From: UBA4742 sp037138595
GTDB taxonomy: Bacteria > Actinomycetota > Acidimicrobiia > Acidimicrobiales > Acidimicrobilacustridaceae
Assembly (NCBI GenBank): GCA_037138595.1
Contig: JBAXIB010000008.1
Span: 1 to 64,000, forward strand
Length of the DNA stretch: 64,000 nucleotides
Direction: 5' to 3'
The notes under the pieces are model-generated. The model had not been told where the DNA came from and made no database searches. It saw only the letters and a list, made by a program, of their open reading frames with translations. Position 1 is the first letter of the stretch. The number at the start of each line of letters is the position of its first letter. Shown here piece by piece: positions 26,977-36,429 of the stretch. The position numbers and the translations under genes are program-made.

Positions 26977-28431
26977 TCACCGACTCGGCATCAACGGCGG
27001 AATCTCGAATTTGTCATAGGTGTGGGTAAATCCGAGGACTTGGTCAACATAGGCAAGTGACTGGTTGTAGCCAAAGTAGGCCGAGCGAAGTGCGCCGTCG
27101 GAATCAAGTGGACCCGACCGGCAGAGAAGACCAGCGGTCGCAAGCGCAGCGTCGTAAATGTTCTCGACGTCTCTTCGGCCATCGCCGTTTCCGTCTTTGC
27201 CATACGCTCGCCAGGATGAGGGAATGAATGCCATTGGTCCGACTGCGCGATCCCAGACCGAATCGGTATCGATGGCGCCTCCGTCAGTGTCGGGCAACGC
27301 GGCGGTATTATGGGTGCCGTCAAGGGCAATTCCAACAATTGGAGGATTCGCAAGGCCATTGGCATCGATTGGTCCTCCTCCGTATCTTCCGTGGAGTGTC
27401 TCGACGCGGCCAACTCCAGCAATCGCCGACCACCGAAGCTGACACGCCGAGTTGAAAACCTGGGTGGTGTGGGCAGCCCGAACGTAGGCATCGAGCGCTA
27501 CAAGAGAAAGGTCGGTACCGGTGACGATGGCGGTCATGCGCGCGTCGGCAACACTTTGTCGAGTTTGCACAACTGCAATTTCCGACTGCGCAACCTCGTC
27601 ACGTGCTTGGCCTCGCCTGGCTGTCTCGTCAGCGATTCTGGTACCGACCTCGATCAGCGTGGCGTTGTCAGCATCGATGAGTGCTTGAGTTTGGTCGATG
27701 ATTTGTAGGTAGGCGTCGATGTCGTGGTGGTGGGCTTCGTTGACCGACGCGATCATCGTCGCCGCGGTTTCAGCGCGGATTGCAACCAACGGATCCAACT
27801 CGATCTCGTCGACATGGCCGCGAGAGCCATGGACAAAGCTCGCGACTGCCGAACTGCTTGCCGCTTGGCGTTTGAAAGCGAGTCGTGTTACCGATTTGTC
27901 ATGGCGACGCTGCGATTCGGTGACCTCATTGCGAAGCCGCAGTTGCGCCGAGGCCAGCACTCCCAGATTTGTTTCGGCGGCGCTTTGTCGGTTTTGGGCA
28001 TCGAGTCGATGGCGCCACGTCGAGTGGTAGTCCTCGGTAGTGCGCAGCAGCGAGGGTGAGTCGATCGACACCGATGCCAGTTCCGGAGATAACCGAGGGT
28101 CGACGATCGGCGGGGGTTCCTCAGGCATGGTTGAGTCGGTGGATTGATCGGGCATGGTGGTTGACGTGGTCGCCGGCGACTCCGCAGGTGGATCGACAGT
28201 GCGATCGACACTTGGATCGATGGTCGTTGACGCGCCGATTACTTCACTGCCGCTTGCCTCGGCAACCGCAGGTCGAGGGACCATTGGCAGACAAGCCATC
28301 GTAACGATGAGTGCGGCCAAACATCGTTGAGCGGCGCGTCGAAACGCATGGTGGTCTCGCTGATGGACTATGTGGCTTTCTGTATCGACGTGAGACGCAA
28401 GCCAGTGAGTTGTCTCGTCGGTTGTTGTCAT
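26977..28431 (-). CDS. secreted coiled-coil protein with lytic transglycosylase-like (SLT/MltB) domain
   Basis: The 484-residue protein has a cytoplasmic head, one hydrophobic segment (about residues 33-57, probably a signal) and a Pro/Thr/Ser linker. A coiled-coil of about 150 residues rich in Ala, Gln and Arg follows. From residue 330 it has a transglycosylase-like domain: SAIAGVGRVETLHG carries the candidate catalytic glutamate, and VGPMAFIPSSW matches the MltB/SLT_2 core. It probably cleaves or binds peptidoglycan. The layout resembles actinobacterial wall hydrolases in which the coil regulates access. A TAAACT (28451-28446) may be its -10 element. Confidence 0.75.
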   Translation of the reverse strand: MTTTDETTHWLASHVDTESHIVHQRDHHAFRRAAQRCLAALIVTMACLPMVPRPAVAEASGSEVIGASTTIDPSVDRTVDPPAESPATTSTTMPDQSTDSTMPEEPPPIVDPRLSPELASVSIDSPSLLRTTEDYHSTWRHRLDAQNRQSAAETNLGVLASAQLRLRNEVTESQRRHDKSVTRLAFKRQAASSSAVASFVHGSRGHVDEIELDPLVAIRAETAATMIASVNEAHHHDIDAYLQIIDQTQALIDADNATLIEVGTRIADETARRGQARDEVAQSEIAVVQTRQSVADARMTAIVTGTDLSLVALDAYVRAAHTTQVFNSACQLRWSAIAGVGRVETLHGRYGGGPIDANGLANPPIVGIALDGTHNTAALPDTDGGAIDTDSVWDRAVGPMAFIPSSWRAYGKDGNGDGRRDVENIYDAALATAGLLCRSGPLDSDGALRSAYFGYNQSLAYVDQVLGFTHTYDKFEIPPLMPSR

Positions 28432-28510
28432 AGCGCAGGTTCCTCAGTTTATTGCACCGGTCGCACTAAGATCATCGCTTCGTTCCTCGGTTGAAAGGTG
28501 GCAAGTAGAC

Positions 28511-29323
28511 GTGTCGTCGGAAACACCATCTGCTGACGTTTCGTCACTTCCCGCAGAGCCACCGCTACCAATGGATGGCGAACGTACTTTTGAGGAAGTT
28601 TTTTCCTCAGTTTCCAACGTTGATGGATGGATGACCACTGATCAAGCACGTTTGCTTTGGGATTCCGCACGAGCGCTTGAGCCTGGCGCAAAGATTGTCG
28701 AGATCGGCAGTTATCAAGGGCGATCGACGATTGTGCTCGCGAGTGCCATCCGCGATGGCGGCACGGTCACGGCAATTGATCCCCATGCCGGAACCGACCG
28801 TGGCCCTCAGGAAATCAAAGGTAAGGAATCCGAGGCCGAGCGGGATAGTCGCGTGTTTCAGGAGAACCTCGCTCGTGCTGGTGTCGCCGCGCGAGTGAAG
28901 TATGTCCGGAGTTGGTCACAAGAAGCGCTCGCGGGTTTCGAAGGCGAAGTTGACTTGCTCTATATCGATGGAGCGCACCGCTATGCCCCGGCGCGACAAG
29001 ACATTGAGCAATGGGGTGCCAGGGTTCGTCCGGCCGGAACTCTACTGATCCACGATTCATTCAGTTCGATTGGCGTAACAGGCGCTATCCTTGCGTCCTT
29101 GATGTTCTCGGCGGAGTGGATCTATGTCGGCCGAGCTCAATCAATGACTTGCTATCGCCGCCAGCGACTTAGCTTGGGCGAGCGGTTCTCGAGTTCCATG
29201 ATGCAGCTCGCTCAACTGCCATGGTTTGTTCGAAACGTGATGTTCAAAGCGCTCATCAGCGCAAAAATGCGGGGGATTGCCATCAAACTTGGTCACGACC
29301 CGGCGCAAGCGTGGCCATTCTGA
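28511..29323 (+). CDS. class I SAM-dependent methyltransferase (Methyltransf_24 type)
   Basis: The 270-residue protein has the SAM-binding motif IVEIGSYQGRST after an acidic leader of about 30 residues, the acidic end of beta-2 in AIDPHAG, and LLYIDGAHRY, a hallmark of Methyltransf_24 proteins. These often sit in glycan or antibiotic loci and methylate sugars, but the acceptor here is unknown. GTG start with GAAAGGTGG about eight bases upstream. The gene stands alone, with a minus-strand gene on either side. Confidence 0.8.
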   Translation: MSSETPSADVSSLPAEPPLPMDGERTFEEVFSSVSNVDGWMTTDQARLLWDSARALEPGAKIVEIGSYQGRSTIVLASAIRDGGTVTAIDPHAGTDRGPQEIKGKESEAERDSRVFQENLARAGVAARVKYVRSWSQEALAGFEGEVDLLYIDGAHRYAPARQDIEQWGARVRPAGTLLIHDSFSSIGVTGAILASLMFSAEWIYVGRAQSMTCYRRQRLSLGERFSSSMMQLAQLPWFVRNVMFKALISAKMRGIAIKLGHDPAQAWPF

Positions 29324-29356
29324 ACGTGGCGTTCTCGTCAGAATCAGTGGTGGTAG

Positions 29357-30136
29357 CTACGGGTTCCACTGATCCCGGGCGGCAAGCACCGCTTTGAGTA
29401 CCGATGGTCGGTCAGTCATGATCCCGTCGACGCCTAAGTCCAGTAGCCGGTTCATCTCTTCTGGTTCATCAATCGTCCACACATGTACTGGTAGCGATCG
29501 GGCATGGGCCGCGGCGACGAAACGGGCATCGACAATGGGAATCGGGCCTTGACTCGGAGGAACCTGAACGCAGCCCGAACCAAACGAACCGCTTGGGACC
29601 CCAACACTCGCTGCTCGAAGCCGTGCGACGCCCTTTGGTCCTAACGACGTGCACAACATTGGTCCGAGTAATTGCTGAAGGCGACGAATCCGTCGGTCCG
29701 AAAATGAACCAATGCAAACTCGTTCGACTGCGTTCGCTTGCTGCAACGTGGTGGCGAGCGCGTCGACGGCCGAATCATGTTTGGGATCGATATTCACCAT
29801 GAGATCGGGCCATGTTTCGAGAAGATCGTCGAGTCGGGGGATCGATTCCTTTCCATCCACTCGAGCTTTGCTGACTTCAGCCCACGTGAGTTCGCGTATC
29901 AGGCCTCGATGGTCGGTGACACGATCGAGACGTTCGTCATGAAACGCGCACAACACGCCATCTGAGGTGACATGCACATCGGTCTCTACATAGCGGTAAC
30001 CGAGCGCGACGGCGCCGGCGAAAGCGGGCATGGTGTTCTCGGGCCAGTCGCCGGCGCCACCTCGGTGAGCAAATGCGATCGGACCCTCATGGTCGAGAAA
30101 AGCGAAGCCCCCACCGGGACGAGAGATTGGATTCAT
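29357..30136 (-). CDS. glycerophosphodiester phosphodiesterase
   Basis: The 259-residue protein is a GDPD-type TIM barrel: AHRGGAGDWPENT carries the first catalytic histidine (H24) and metal-binding E33, followed by ETDVHVTSDG and FHDERLDR with the second histidine. It hydrolyses glycerophosphodiesters to glycerol 3-phosphate and an alcohol. No signal peptide is present, so it acts in the cytoplasm. The ATG at 30136 follows GAGG at good spacing and lies 11 bases after the acyl-CoA synthetase stop, so both are in one operon. Together they could recycle membrane lipid parts. Confidence 0.88.
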   Translation of the reverse strand: MNPISRPGGGFAFLDHEGPIAFAHRGGAGDWPENTMPAFAGAVALGYRYVETDVHVTSDGVLCAFHDERLDRVTDHRGLIRELTWAEVSKARVDGKESIPRLDDLLETWPDLMVNIDPKHDSAVDALATTLQQANAVERVCIGSFSDRRIRRLQQLLGPMLCTSLGPKGVARLRAASVGVPSGSFGSGCVQVPPSQGPIPIVDARFVAAAHARSLPVHVWTIDEPEEMNRLLDLGVDGIMTDRPSVLKAVLAARDQWNP

Positions 30137-30147
30137 AGTCGCCTCAG

Positions 30148-31689
30148 TTACACGAGTTTCGATTCGTGCCCAACCCAATATCGGTCTCGCACCAGTCGTT
30201 TGTAGAGTTTCCCAGTTGGGTGACGCGGAAGTTCGGCATCGAAGTCGATACTGCGGGGACACTTGATGTCGGCAAGGTGTTGCCGACAGTAGTCAATCAA
30301 TTCACGTTCGAGTTCAGGCCCCGCATCTGCCATGTCGACAGGTTGCACAACGCCTTTGACCTCTTCTCCGAAATCGGAGTTGGGGACACCAATGACTGCG
30401 ACGTCGTGCACTTTCGGGTGCATGGCGAGAATATTTTCAGCCTCTTGGGGATACACATTCACCCCACCGGAAATGATCATGTAGGACTTTCGATCGGTGA
30501 GGTACAGGAAGCCGTCTTCGTCTAGGCGTCCGATGTCACCGAGGGTGCTCCAACCGCGTTGGTCGCGGGATTCAGCAGTCTTGACCGGGTCATTGTGATA
30601 CTCGAATGTTCCTCCGTTGCTGAAATAGATTGTCCCCGCCTCGCCAACACGTACTTCATCGCCGTCGTCGCTCACGATGTGAATCTGTCCGGAGATGGCT
30701 TGTCCGACGGAGCCCTTATGGGCAAGCCAACTCTCGGAATTGCAGTAAACGAAGCCGTTACCTTCAGTGCCGGCGTAATACTCGTGAATGACCGGGCCCC
30801 ACCATGAAATCATCGCTTCCTTGACGGCAACTGGGCATGGCGCGGCGGCGTGCACGGCATCCTTGAGACTCGAAAGGTCGTAACGCTCTCGGGTTTCGTC
30901 GGGCAACTTCAACATCCGTATGAACATGGTCGGAACCCATTGGCTGACGGTGACCCGGTAGCGCTCGATGAGTTGAAGCGCGAACTCTGGTGCGAAATGT
31001 TCCATCACGACTGCGGTGCCACCGACTTGATGAACCGACATCGTCCATCGCAACGGAGCGGCGTGATACAGGGGTGCGGTTGATAGATACACGGTGTCTT
31101 CGTCATACCCGAAGAGAAATTGGGCGAGGCCGGTGACAGCGGTGTTCGTTTCGACAGGGTCAGCTGGAGCAGAGGTCTTGATGCCCTTTGGGCGGCCGGT
31201 TGTTCCTGAGCTGTACAGCATGTCTCGACCTGCGAGGCGGCTGGGAAGCGGATCGGTCGAGTAGCGCTCAATCGCGGCTTCATAACTTTCGTACCCATTG
31301 ATCGTCGTATCCAACATCAAGAACGTTTCGACATGGGGCAAGCGGCCAATGAGCTCGCTTGCCACTTCGGCTTTGTACGCCGACGTAATAAACGCCCGTG
31401 CGCCGCAGTCATTGATGATGTATTCGGTTTCTTCGATCGTGAGTCGCGAGCTCATCGCCGTGTAATACAAACCAGCGTAATGAGCGCCCCACGCAACTGC
31501 CATGAAATGAGCGTGATTTTCGAGGCAAAACGCGACATGGTCACCAGGTTGCAGGCCGGCGGCCCGAAACAATTGCGACAATTGGTTTGCCTCGTCATCG
31601 AGCTGTCGATAGGTGATGACCTCGCCGGTTTCGCCCATAATCACAGCAGGCTTGTCGGGGGTTATCTCAGCAAATGAGCCGGGAAACAT
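30148..31689 (-). CDS. AMP-forming acyl-CoA synthetase/ligase
   Basis: The 513-residue ANL-superfamily enzyme has the phosphate-binding loop YSSGTTGRPKGIK, the aromatic/ATP motif EYYAGTEGNG, and the hinge segment WSTLGDIGRLDEDGFLYLTDRKSYMIISGG. The C-terminal catalytic lysine region reads HPTGKLYK. It should activate a carboxylic acid as acyl-adenylate and transfer it to CoA. Chain length cannot be fixed from sequence. A strong AAGGAGG ribosome-binding site lies nine bases before the ATG. It is followed by the GDPD gene in the same operon. Confidence 0.9.
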   Translation of the reverse strand: MFPGSFAEITPDKPAVIMGETGEVITYRQLDDEANQLSQLFRAAGLQPGDHVAFCLENHAHFMAVAWGAHYAGLYYTAMSSRLTIEETEYIINDCGARAFITSAYKAEVASELIGRLPHVETFLMLDTTINGYESYEAAIERYSTDPLPSRLAGRDMLYSSGTTGRPKGIKTSAPADPVETNTAVTGLAQFLFGYDEDTVYLSTAPLYHAAPLRWTMSVHQVGGTAVVMEHFAPEFALQLIERYRVTVSQWVPTMFIRMLKLPDETRERYDLSSLKDAVHAAAPCPVAVKEAMISWWGPVIHEYYAGTEGNGFVYCNSESWLAHKGSVGQAISGQIHIVSDDGDEVRVGEAGTIYFSNGGTFEYHNDPVKTAESRDQRGWSTLGDIGRLDEDGFLYLTDRKSYMIISGGVNVYPQEAENILAMHPKVHDVAVIGVPNSDFGEEVKGVVQPVDMADAGPELERELIDYCRQHLADIKCPRSIDFDAELPRHPTGKLYKRLVRDRYWVGHESKLV

Positions 31690-31768
31690 GAGTGGGGTCC
31701 TCCTTGAATGCTCGAATGCTTGAGTTTCTAGCGAACTGACGGGCGACGGTAGTTCATCGCGCGGCCGC

Positions 31769-31774
31769 TAGCGT
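31769..31774 (+). promoter_or_regulatory. candidate leaderless -10 element (TAGCGT)
   Basis: TAGCGT in the context GCTAGCGT ends seven bases before the GTG at 31782. This spacing would start the transcript on that codon and argues for it over the GTG at 31773, which overlaps the hexamer itself. Confidence 0.45.
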
Positions 31775-31781
31775 GGGTCGA

Positions 31782-32567
31782 GTGGAATTGACGGATCGTT
31801 TTGCCGAGTTGGTTTCGCGCCCACCTGAGCAGATACCGCTCGACGAGGCGGCGCTGCTTATCGCGGCTCATGCCCGACCCGCTCTGAACCTTGAAGTCGA
31901 ACTGGGTCGCCTTGATGATCTCGCGGCCGATTGTGCTGCGCCGACCCTTGATGCGCTCTCGCTTCGACTCTTTGGTGAACTTGGTATTGCTGGCGATGTC
32001 GTAAACTATTACGACCCTCGCAATTCGTGCCTAGACCAAGTGGTTACGCGTCGACGAGGGATGCCAATCACTTTGTCGGTATTGGCGATCGTGATTGGTG
32101 AGCGTCTCGGCGTTGCATTGACCGGTATCGGGATGCCCGGACATTTTTTGGTCCGGTCGGTTGATGACGATGCGGTCTTTTTCGATGCATTCGGCGGCGG
32201 TGTCACACTTGACAAAGTGCGATGTATCGATATGTTCCACCGACTTCATGGCGCTGATGTCGAGTTTGATTCTAGCTATCTCGATGCTGTTGGACCTGAT
32301 CTCATAGTTGCTCGCATGCTGGGAAACCTCCGTCGCTCGTATCTCGCCTGCGGGGACAGCGCCGGAATGCTGTGGGTATTGAAGTTGGCATCCCTCCTTC
32401 CGGATTCAACGCCAGAAGATCATGCAGACCTTGCGTCACTGCAAAAGTCCGTGGGTCGGTTCGACGAAGCCGCTACTTCCTATGCCGTGGCTGCATCACT
32501 GGCTGGTGGCGCGTTGGGGGACGAATGGGCCCATGCGGCCGAACGTTGCCGAGCGCGTCTCAATTAG
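31782..32567 (+). CDS. SirB1/transglutaminase-like family protein
   Basis: The 261-residue protein matches the SirB1 (Transglut_core2) family: an N-terminal helical part, then DPRNSCLDQVVTRRRGMPITLSVLAIVIGERLGV and GIGMPGHFLVR, the most conserved stretch. The C-terminal third is TPR-like. The family keeps a transglutaminase/protease fold, with Cys in NSCLDQV and His in PGHFLV, but its activity is not established. Cytoplasmic. I place the start at GTG 31782 on the spacing of the upstream TAGCGT; GTG 31773 would add three residues. Confidence 0.82.
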   Translation: MELTDRFAELVSRPPEQIPLDEAALLIAAHARPALNLEVELGRLDDLAADCAAPTLDALSLRLFGELGIAGDVVNYYDPRNSCLDQVVTRRRGMPITLSVLAIVIGERLGVALTGIGMPGHFLVRSVDDDAVFFDAFGGGVTLDKVRCIDMFHRLHGADVEFDSSYLDAVGPDLIVARMLGNLRRSYLACGDSAGMLWVLKLASLLPDSTPEDHADLASLQKSVGRFDEAATSYAVAASLAGGALGDEWAHAAERCRARLN

Positions 32568-32615
32568 CGAGCACCCGTGAACGAGGCCGATCAATCCTCA
32601 GCGGCTCGTGCTGGC

Positions 32616-33725
32616 TCATTCGGGCCAATCCTGTGTTGGCCACTCAGCCCGAGGTCGAGAATACAGCGGCGATATGTCTCGTCGTGTCGACGAGGGGACT
32701 AACGATGTCTGACGAGTTACCCGGTGGTTTTGGGTGTCAGAAATGTAAAGGTGGCCCGATTCATCAATTGCAACGCCGTAGGGGTTACTCAAAGCGCCGC
32801 CCAGTGGCGCCAGACCGATTGAGGACGATCCTGGTTGTCGATTCCCGGCGACGGTCGAGATGCGTTCGCCCATTGCGAGGACACGGCGCACACGCTGGTT
32901 ATCGGTATCAGCGATATAGAGATTTCCTGGCGCATCGATTGCAACACTAAACGGACAATGGAGTTCAGCGCTGCGGGCATAACCACCATCCCCAGAAAAT
33001 CCCGCTACTCCAGATCCGGCGACAGTGGAGATCGTTCCTCTTCGGGCAAGCACACGCCGTACCTGATGGTTATTGGTGTCGGCAATGAATAGGTTTCCCG
33101 ACCAGTCCACAGCGATTCCTTGTGGATTGAACAATTGGCAGCGGGTGGCCGGACCGCCGTCGCCTGAGCGTCCGAAAGTGGTACCGGCATAGGTCGAAAT
33201 ACTGCCGTTGTGTTTCGAAACCTTTCGGATTCGATGGTTCTTGCTGTCGGCGATATAGAGGTTTCCCGGCCCATCGAGAGCGACTCCGGTCGGTTGCGCA
33301 AGTCGAGCCGAAACAGCCAAGTCGCCGTCACCGGCTAGGCCACTTGCTCCGTCTCCAGCGACGGTCGAGATGGTCCCGTCGAGATCAATCATTCGGACCC
33401 GATTGTTTGCGGTATCGGCGATAAAAATACAGCCGAGAGCATCAATAGCGACGCCGGTCGGATAGGCGAGAGCTGCAAATCTGGCCGGTCCGCCGTCGCC
33501 TGAAAACCCAATGGTGCCGGTACCGGCAATCGTTATGATGACTCCATCCACTGACACGCGGCGTAGCCGGTGGTTGAGACTGTCGGCGATTACGAGCGAG
33601 CCGAATTGGTCAATCGCGATGCCGGCGGGCTCGGATAAAGATGCCAGTTCAGCGCCAGCGCCGTCGCCACTAAAACCAGGTTGACTATTGCCGGCGAAGT
33701 TCGACAGGTTTCTACTTACCGTCAT
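32616..33725 (-). CDS. NHL-repeat beta-propeller protein
   Basis: The 369-residue protein is built almost entirely of six NHL repeats. Each has a P-x-G-VAID-x-x-GN-LYIAD-x-x-NHRIR-x-V core followed by an ISTVAGTG-x-x-GFSGDGG linker, together predicting a six-bladed propeller. The last 30 residues are polar and unrelated. No signal peptide or membrane helix is visible, although many bacterial NHL proteins of this kind are secreted. The ATG has AAAGG six bases upstream. Ligand unknown; propellers usually mediate binding. Confidence 0.8.
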   Translation of the reverse strand: MTVSRNLSNFAGNSQPGFSGDGAGAELASLSEPAGIAIDQFGSLVIADSLNHRLRRVSVDGVIITIAGTGTIGFSGDGGPARFAALAYPTGVAIDALGCIFIADTANNRVRMIDLDGTISTVAGDGASGLAGDGDLAVSARLAQPTGVALDGPGNLYIADSKNHRIRKVSKHNGSISTYAGTTFGRSGDGGPATRCQLFNPQGIAVDWSGNLFIADTNNHQVRRVLARRGTISTVAGSGVAGFSGDGGYARSAELHCPFSVAIDAPGNLYIADTDNQRVRRVLAMGERISTVAGNRQPGSSSIGLAPLGGALSNPYGVAIDESGHLYISDTQNHRVTRQTSLVPSSTRRDISPLYSRPRAEWPTQDWPE

Positions 33726-33946
33726 CAGAAACCTTTGCGGTCAGAACTAAACGAATACACGCGAAAAACGAGATTTAATCGGCACAGGGCGCGCGATCTG
33801 GGCGGTGAATTGTCGCAACTTTCGCCTCCCCAATTGGTGTTGATTAGCTCGCACTGTGCAGCAATGCAACGACGTGTTCCCGATTGTTGCTCTCACGGTT
33901 ACGCGTCTAGGAAGCGCTCCTGAGCAATTTCTGACAGGGTGCATGA

Positions 33947-34633
33947 ATGGAAACGCGAGCCCTCATCATTGACGACCGCGGCTCGCTCGGTCCGAGCCTC
34001 GCTCGGATGCTTGAGCAAGAGGGTTTGGGCTCGATTTACATGGGCCATACAGAAGCGACCGGCATAGCAATCGATTCACGACGGATACGCCCATTCGACC
34101 TGGTATTTCTTGACGCGATCGATCTTGATCGACAACAAGGCGATCGAACCCAATCACGACTTGCGTCTCTCGATATCTTGGAAGGATTGGAATTGATTCC
34201 CAACGATGCTCGGCCGCGCATCGTTGTCTACTCGACGATCATGGCCCGACCCGAGGTGAACATTCCGCTTAGGCAGGCTGGAAGCTTCGCCAGTTTTGTC
34301 ACCTTGGACTCGCTGATGGCGAATCTTGACCGGATCGTTCGCAATTCCCTTGGATCGACATGGCAGGTGGAATTGCCAACGCTCGACGATTGGGCGAACT
34401 TGCATCCAGCGCTTCCGCGAGGAGCGCGTGTTGCTGACGCGCACCAGCGGATGCGTGAGCACGCGCGTTCGTGGAATCAGATTTGGATGCCTCGCGCTCC
34501 GTTCGATAAAGGCGCCCAAATGTGGACAAGCCGCAACGTCCTTCCACTTTTGGGCCTCGGCAGTGCCGATGGCTATCGGGTCGCAATCGAAGTGATTCGA
34601 AAGGTTGCGGGACTTCCGTACCGATTGATGTGA
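33947..34633 (+). CDS. receiver-like protein with unknown C-terminal domain
   Basis: Residues 4-125 resemble a response-regulator receiver: an acidic pair D9-D10 after beta-1 (ALIIDD), a possible phosphoacceptor D56 in DLVFLDAIDL, an ILEGLELIP helix, and a switch Ser/Thr in VVYSTIM. The conserved lysine near the end of the receiver is missing, so phosphorylation may be altered or lost. Residues 130-228 match no output domain I know. The gene is coupled (GTGA) to the membrane protein at 34630, suggesting a signalling pair. No clear -10 or ribosome-binding site precedes it; the ATG at 33947 is the first in-frame start. Confidence 0.6.
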   Translation: METRALIIDDRGSLGPSLARMLEQEGLGSIYMGHTEATGIAIDSRRIRPFDLVFLDAIDLDRQQGDRTQSRLASLDILEGLELIPNDARPRIVVYSTIMARPEVNIPLRQAGSFASFVTLDSLMANLDRIVRNSLGSTWQVELPTLDDWANLHPALPRGARVADAHQRMREHARSWNQIWMPRAPFDKGAQMWTSRNVLPLLGLGSADGYRVAIEVIRKVAGLPYRLM

Positions 34634-36405
34634 TCGATACCAAGAACGGCAAACATCAAAACACAACGATTCATGGGTCGACATTCTCTCTCGCGTCGAA
34701 TCGTGTGACATTCACCGGAGCACTGCGCATCCTGAGTCATGGCTCGCTGATTGTGCGCTCACTCCGCGAGGGTCGCTACCGAACGGCCCTGATCTTAGGG
34801 AGCGCGTCGATAGCCAGCGATGTGTTCTTGACGATGCGTTTGCGGGACCCAAGCTACCGCCCTCGGTGGTGGCAGCCAGTGTTAGATGCGGCCGATATAG
34901 CGATGTGGTGTCAGTGGGGTCCACCTGGTCTTCAAACTGTTCTCCAAGCATCGACTGCGGTGATTACCCCGACCGCGGCTGAGACTGCTCACCGGGTGCT
35001 CTCTGGCACCCAAACAATGCCGGTCTATGACGATAGGGAGCACTGGCCACCCGATGATTTCCGAGATGCCATTCGGAAATTGGCGCGAGTAGCGATTCCG
35101 GTTCTTGTGCCCGTCGCCGTTGTCCGAATGGGCCGACAGGTAGGGCGTATCTCGGCACGTGATCGTCTCAGCTTGCTGATTCCAGGTCTATGTGGCGCTC
35201 TCCTTGCAGGGCTTGGTGCTCGTCAACGAGCGCGGTTGCAGGGCCATGCGAGGGAACGCTGGTGGGATCGAACGTCAAGCCAAATCGCCCAGGAGCGAAT
35301 CGAGGAACTGACGAATTTGGTGACCTCCTCGACAGTTGGCCACGACTTCAAAAAGACGCTCTTCGCCTTGGGGTCGTTTGGAAGCGCCGCAGCATGGGAT
35401 GCGGCCCAGCGCCAAGCGCAACGTCCGGTCGAGGTGATGTCGGAGTCCGATGGAGCAACGCTTCGATCGGTAGTGAAGTCCATTCGAATTGAACCGCTTG
35501 ATGCGCAGCGATTGTGGATCGGCGCAACTGATACGGCTCGTATCGAACGTTTTCTCGACCTAGCGAATGCGCAAGCGGTTGACGGAGCAGATCAAACCTT
35601 ACGAGTCGCTTTCACTGACACGCGCTCGACGGAGCTTCGCTATCTCGGTAGCACGTTGCTGCTGGTAAATGAACCGTCCCCTTTACTCGCCAATCTGTAT
35701 CCGACATCGGCGGGACTGATGCTTTCGGCATTTTGGAAAGTGTCGTCAGTGGTTCCGGCATGGCGAGGCTTGCCCCCGCCGATTGCGATCGGAACTGCGC
35801 TTGTTGATGTTGCGTTAGCTCGAGTCGTCTGGCGAACGCCGCCGAACGATGCAGTGTTGCGCCGCATCCTTGTTATCGCTTCGGTAAACAATTTTGTCGG
35901 ACTGGTTCTCAGCGCTACACAGTTCGCGCCGGAGCGAACCGCAACTGGTGACCCGTCGTTGGCGGGGAATCAATATTTGGTCGGTTCAGCAATGCTGTTG
36001 AGTTCACATTGGGCGCGAGTCTCAAATGTTCACCGGGCAATGTTGCCGTCATTCTTTCTGCTCTGGGTCGTTACCGGTCAAATTCGTCGGCGGGTGCCAG
36101 CGCTCCATGTGCTCGGTGAAGCTTTTATGATCCTTGTCCCCGTAGTGGCGGCGTGGCGTTTCACTGATCGAATTGAAGGTGAGGTCGCACTAGTGGAGCA
36201 CGCGCTCGCACGGGAGTTCGCCGTTGCATGCGACGAGGCTCGAGCTCAAGTGATTGCCGATGAAAAAGATGAGTTTCGTGTGCAACTCGACATAGCACGA
36301 CGGGCACTTGCCGACCTTGGTGATGTCCTTGACTCGTCAACTCGCCATCAACTTGATGCGGAATGTCGCGCGCTCGAAATCTGGATCGATTCCCCGAATT
36401 GTTGA
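34630..36405 (+). CDS. multi-pass membrane protein with H-box-like cytoplasmic segment, unknown family
   Basis: The 591-residue product (GTG start inside the GTGA overlap) has hydrophobic segments near residues 52-70, 150-167 and 179-195. A soluble stretch of about 200 residues follows, then four or more hydrophobic segments (about 395-530) and a helical, acidic tail. In the soluble part, TSSTVGHDFKKTLFALGSF (His238) resembles the phosphoacceptor H-box of histidine kinases (HD-x-KN-x-L). No N-box, G-box or other ATP-binding motif follows, so it cannot be a conventional kinase. Its tie to a receiver-like gene makes a divergent signalling role plausible. Not recognised; function unknown. Confidence 0.6.
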   Translation: MIDTKNGKHQNTTIHGSTFSLASNRVTFTGALRILSHGSLIVRSLREGRYRTALILGSASIASDVFLTMRLRDPSYRPRWWQPVLDAADIAMWCQWGPPGLQTVLQASTAVITPTAAETAHRVLSGTQTMPVYDDREHWPPDDFRDAIRKLARVAIPVLVPVAVVRMGRQVGRISARDRLSLLIPGLCGALLAGLGARQRARLQGHARERWWDRTSSQIAQERIEELTNLVTSSTVGHDFKKTLFALGSFGSAAAWDAAQRQAQRPVEVMSESDGATLRSVVKSIRIEPLDAQRLWIGATDTARIERFLDLANAQAVDGADQTLRVAFTDTRSTELRYLGSTLLLVNEPSPLLANLYPTSAGLMLSAFWKVSSVVPAWRGLPPPIAIGTALVDVALARVVWRTPPNDAVLRRILVIASVNNFVGLVLSATQFAPERTATGDPSLAGNQYLVGSAMLLSSHWARVSNVHRAMLPSFFLLWVVTGQIRRRVPALHVLGEAFMILVPVVAAWRFTDRIEGEVALVEHALAREFAVACDEARAQVIADEKDEFRVQLDIARRALADLGDVLDSSTRHQLDAECRALEIWIDSPNC

Positions 36406-36429
36406 GCGATCAAGGACTAGCCTTCGGAG

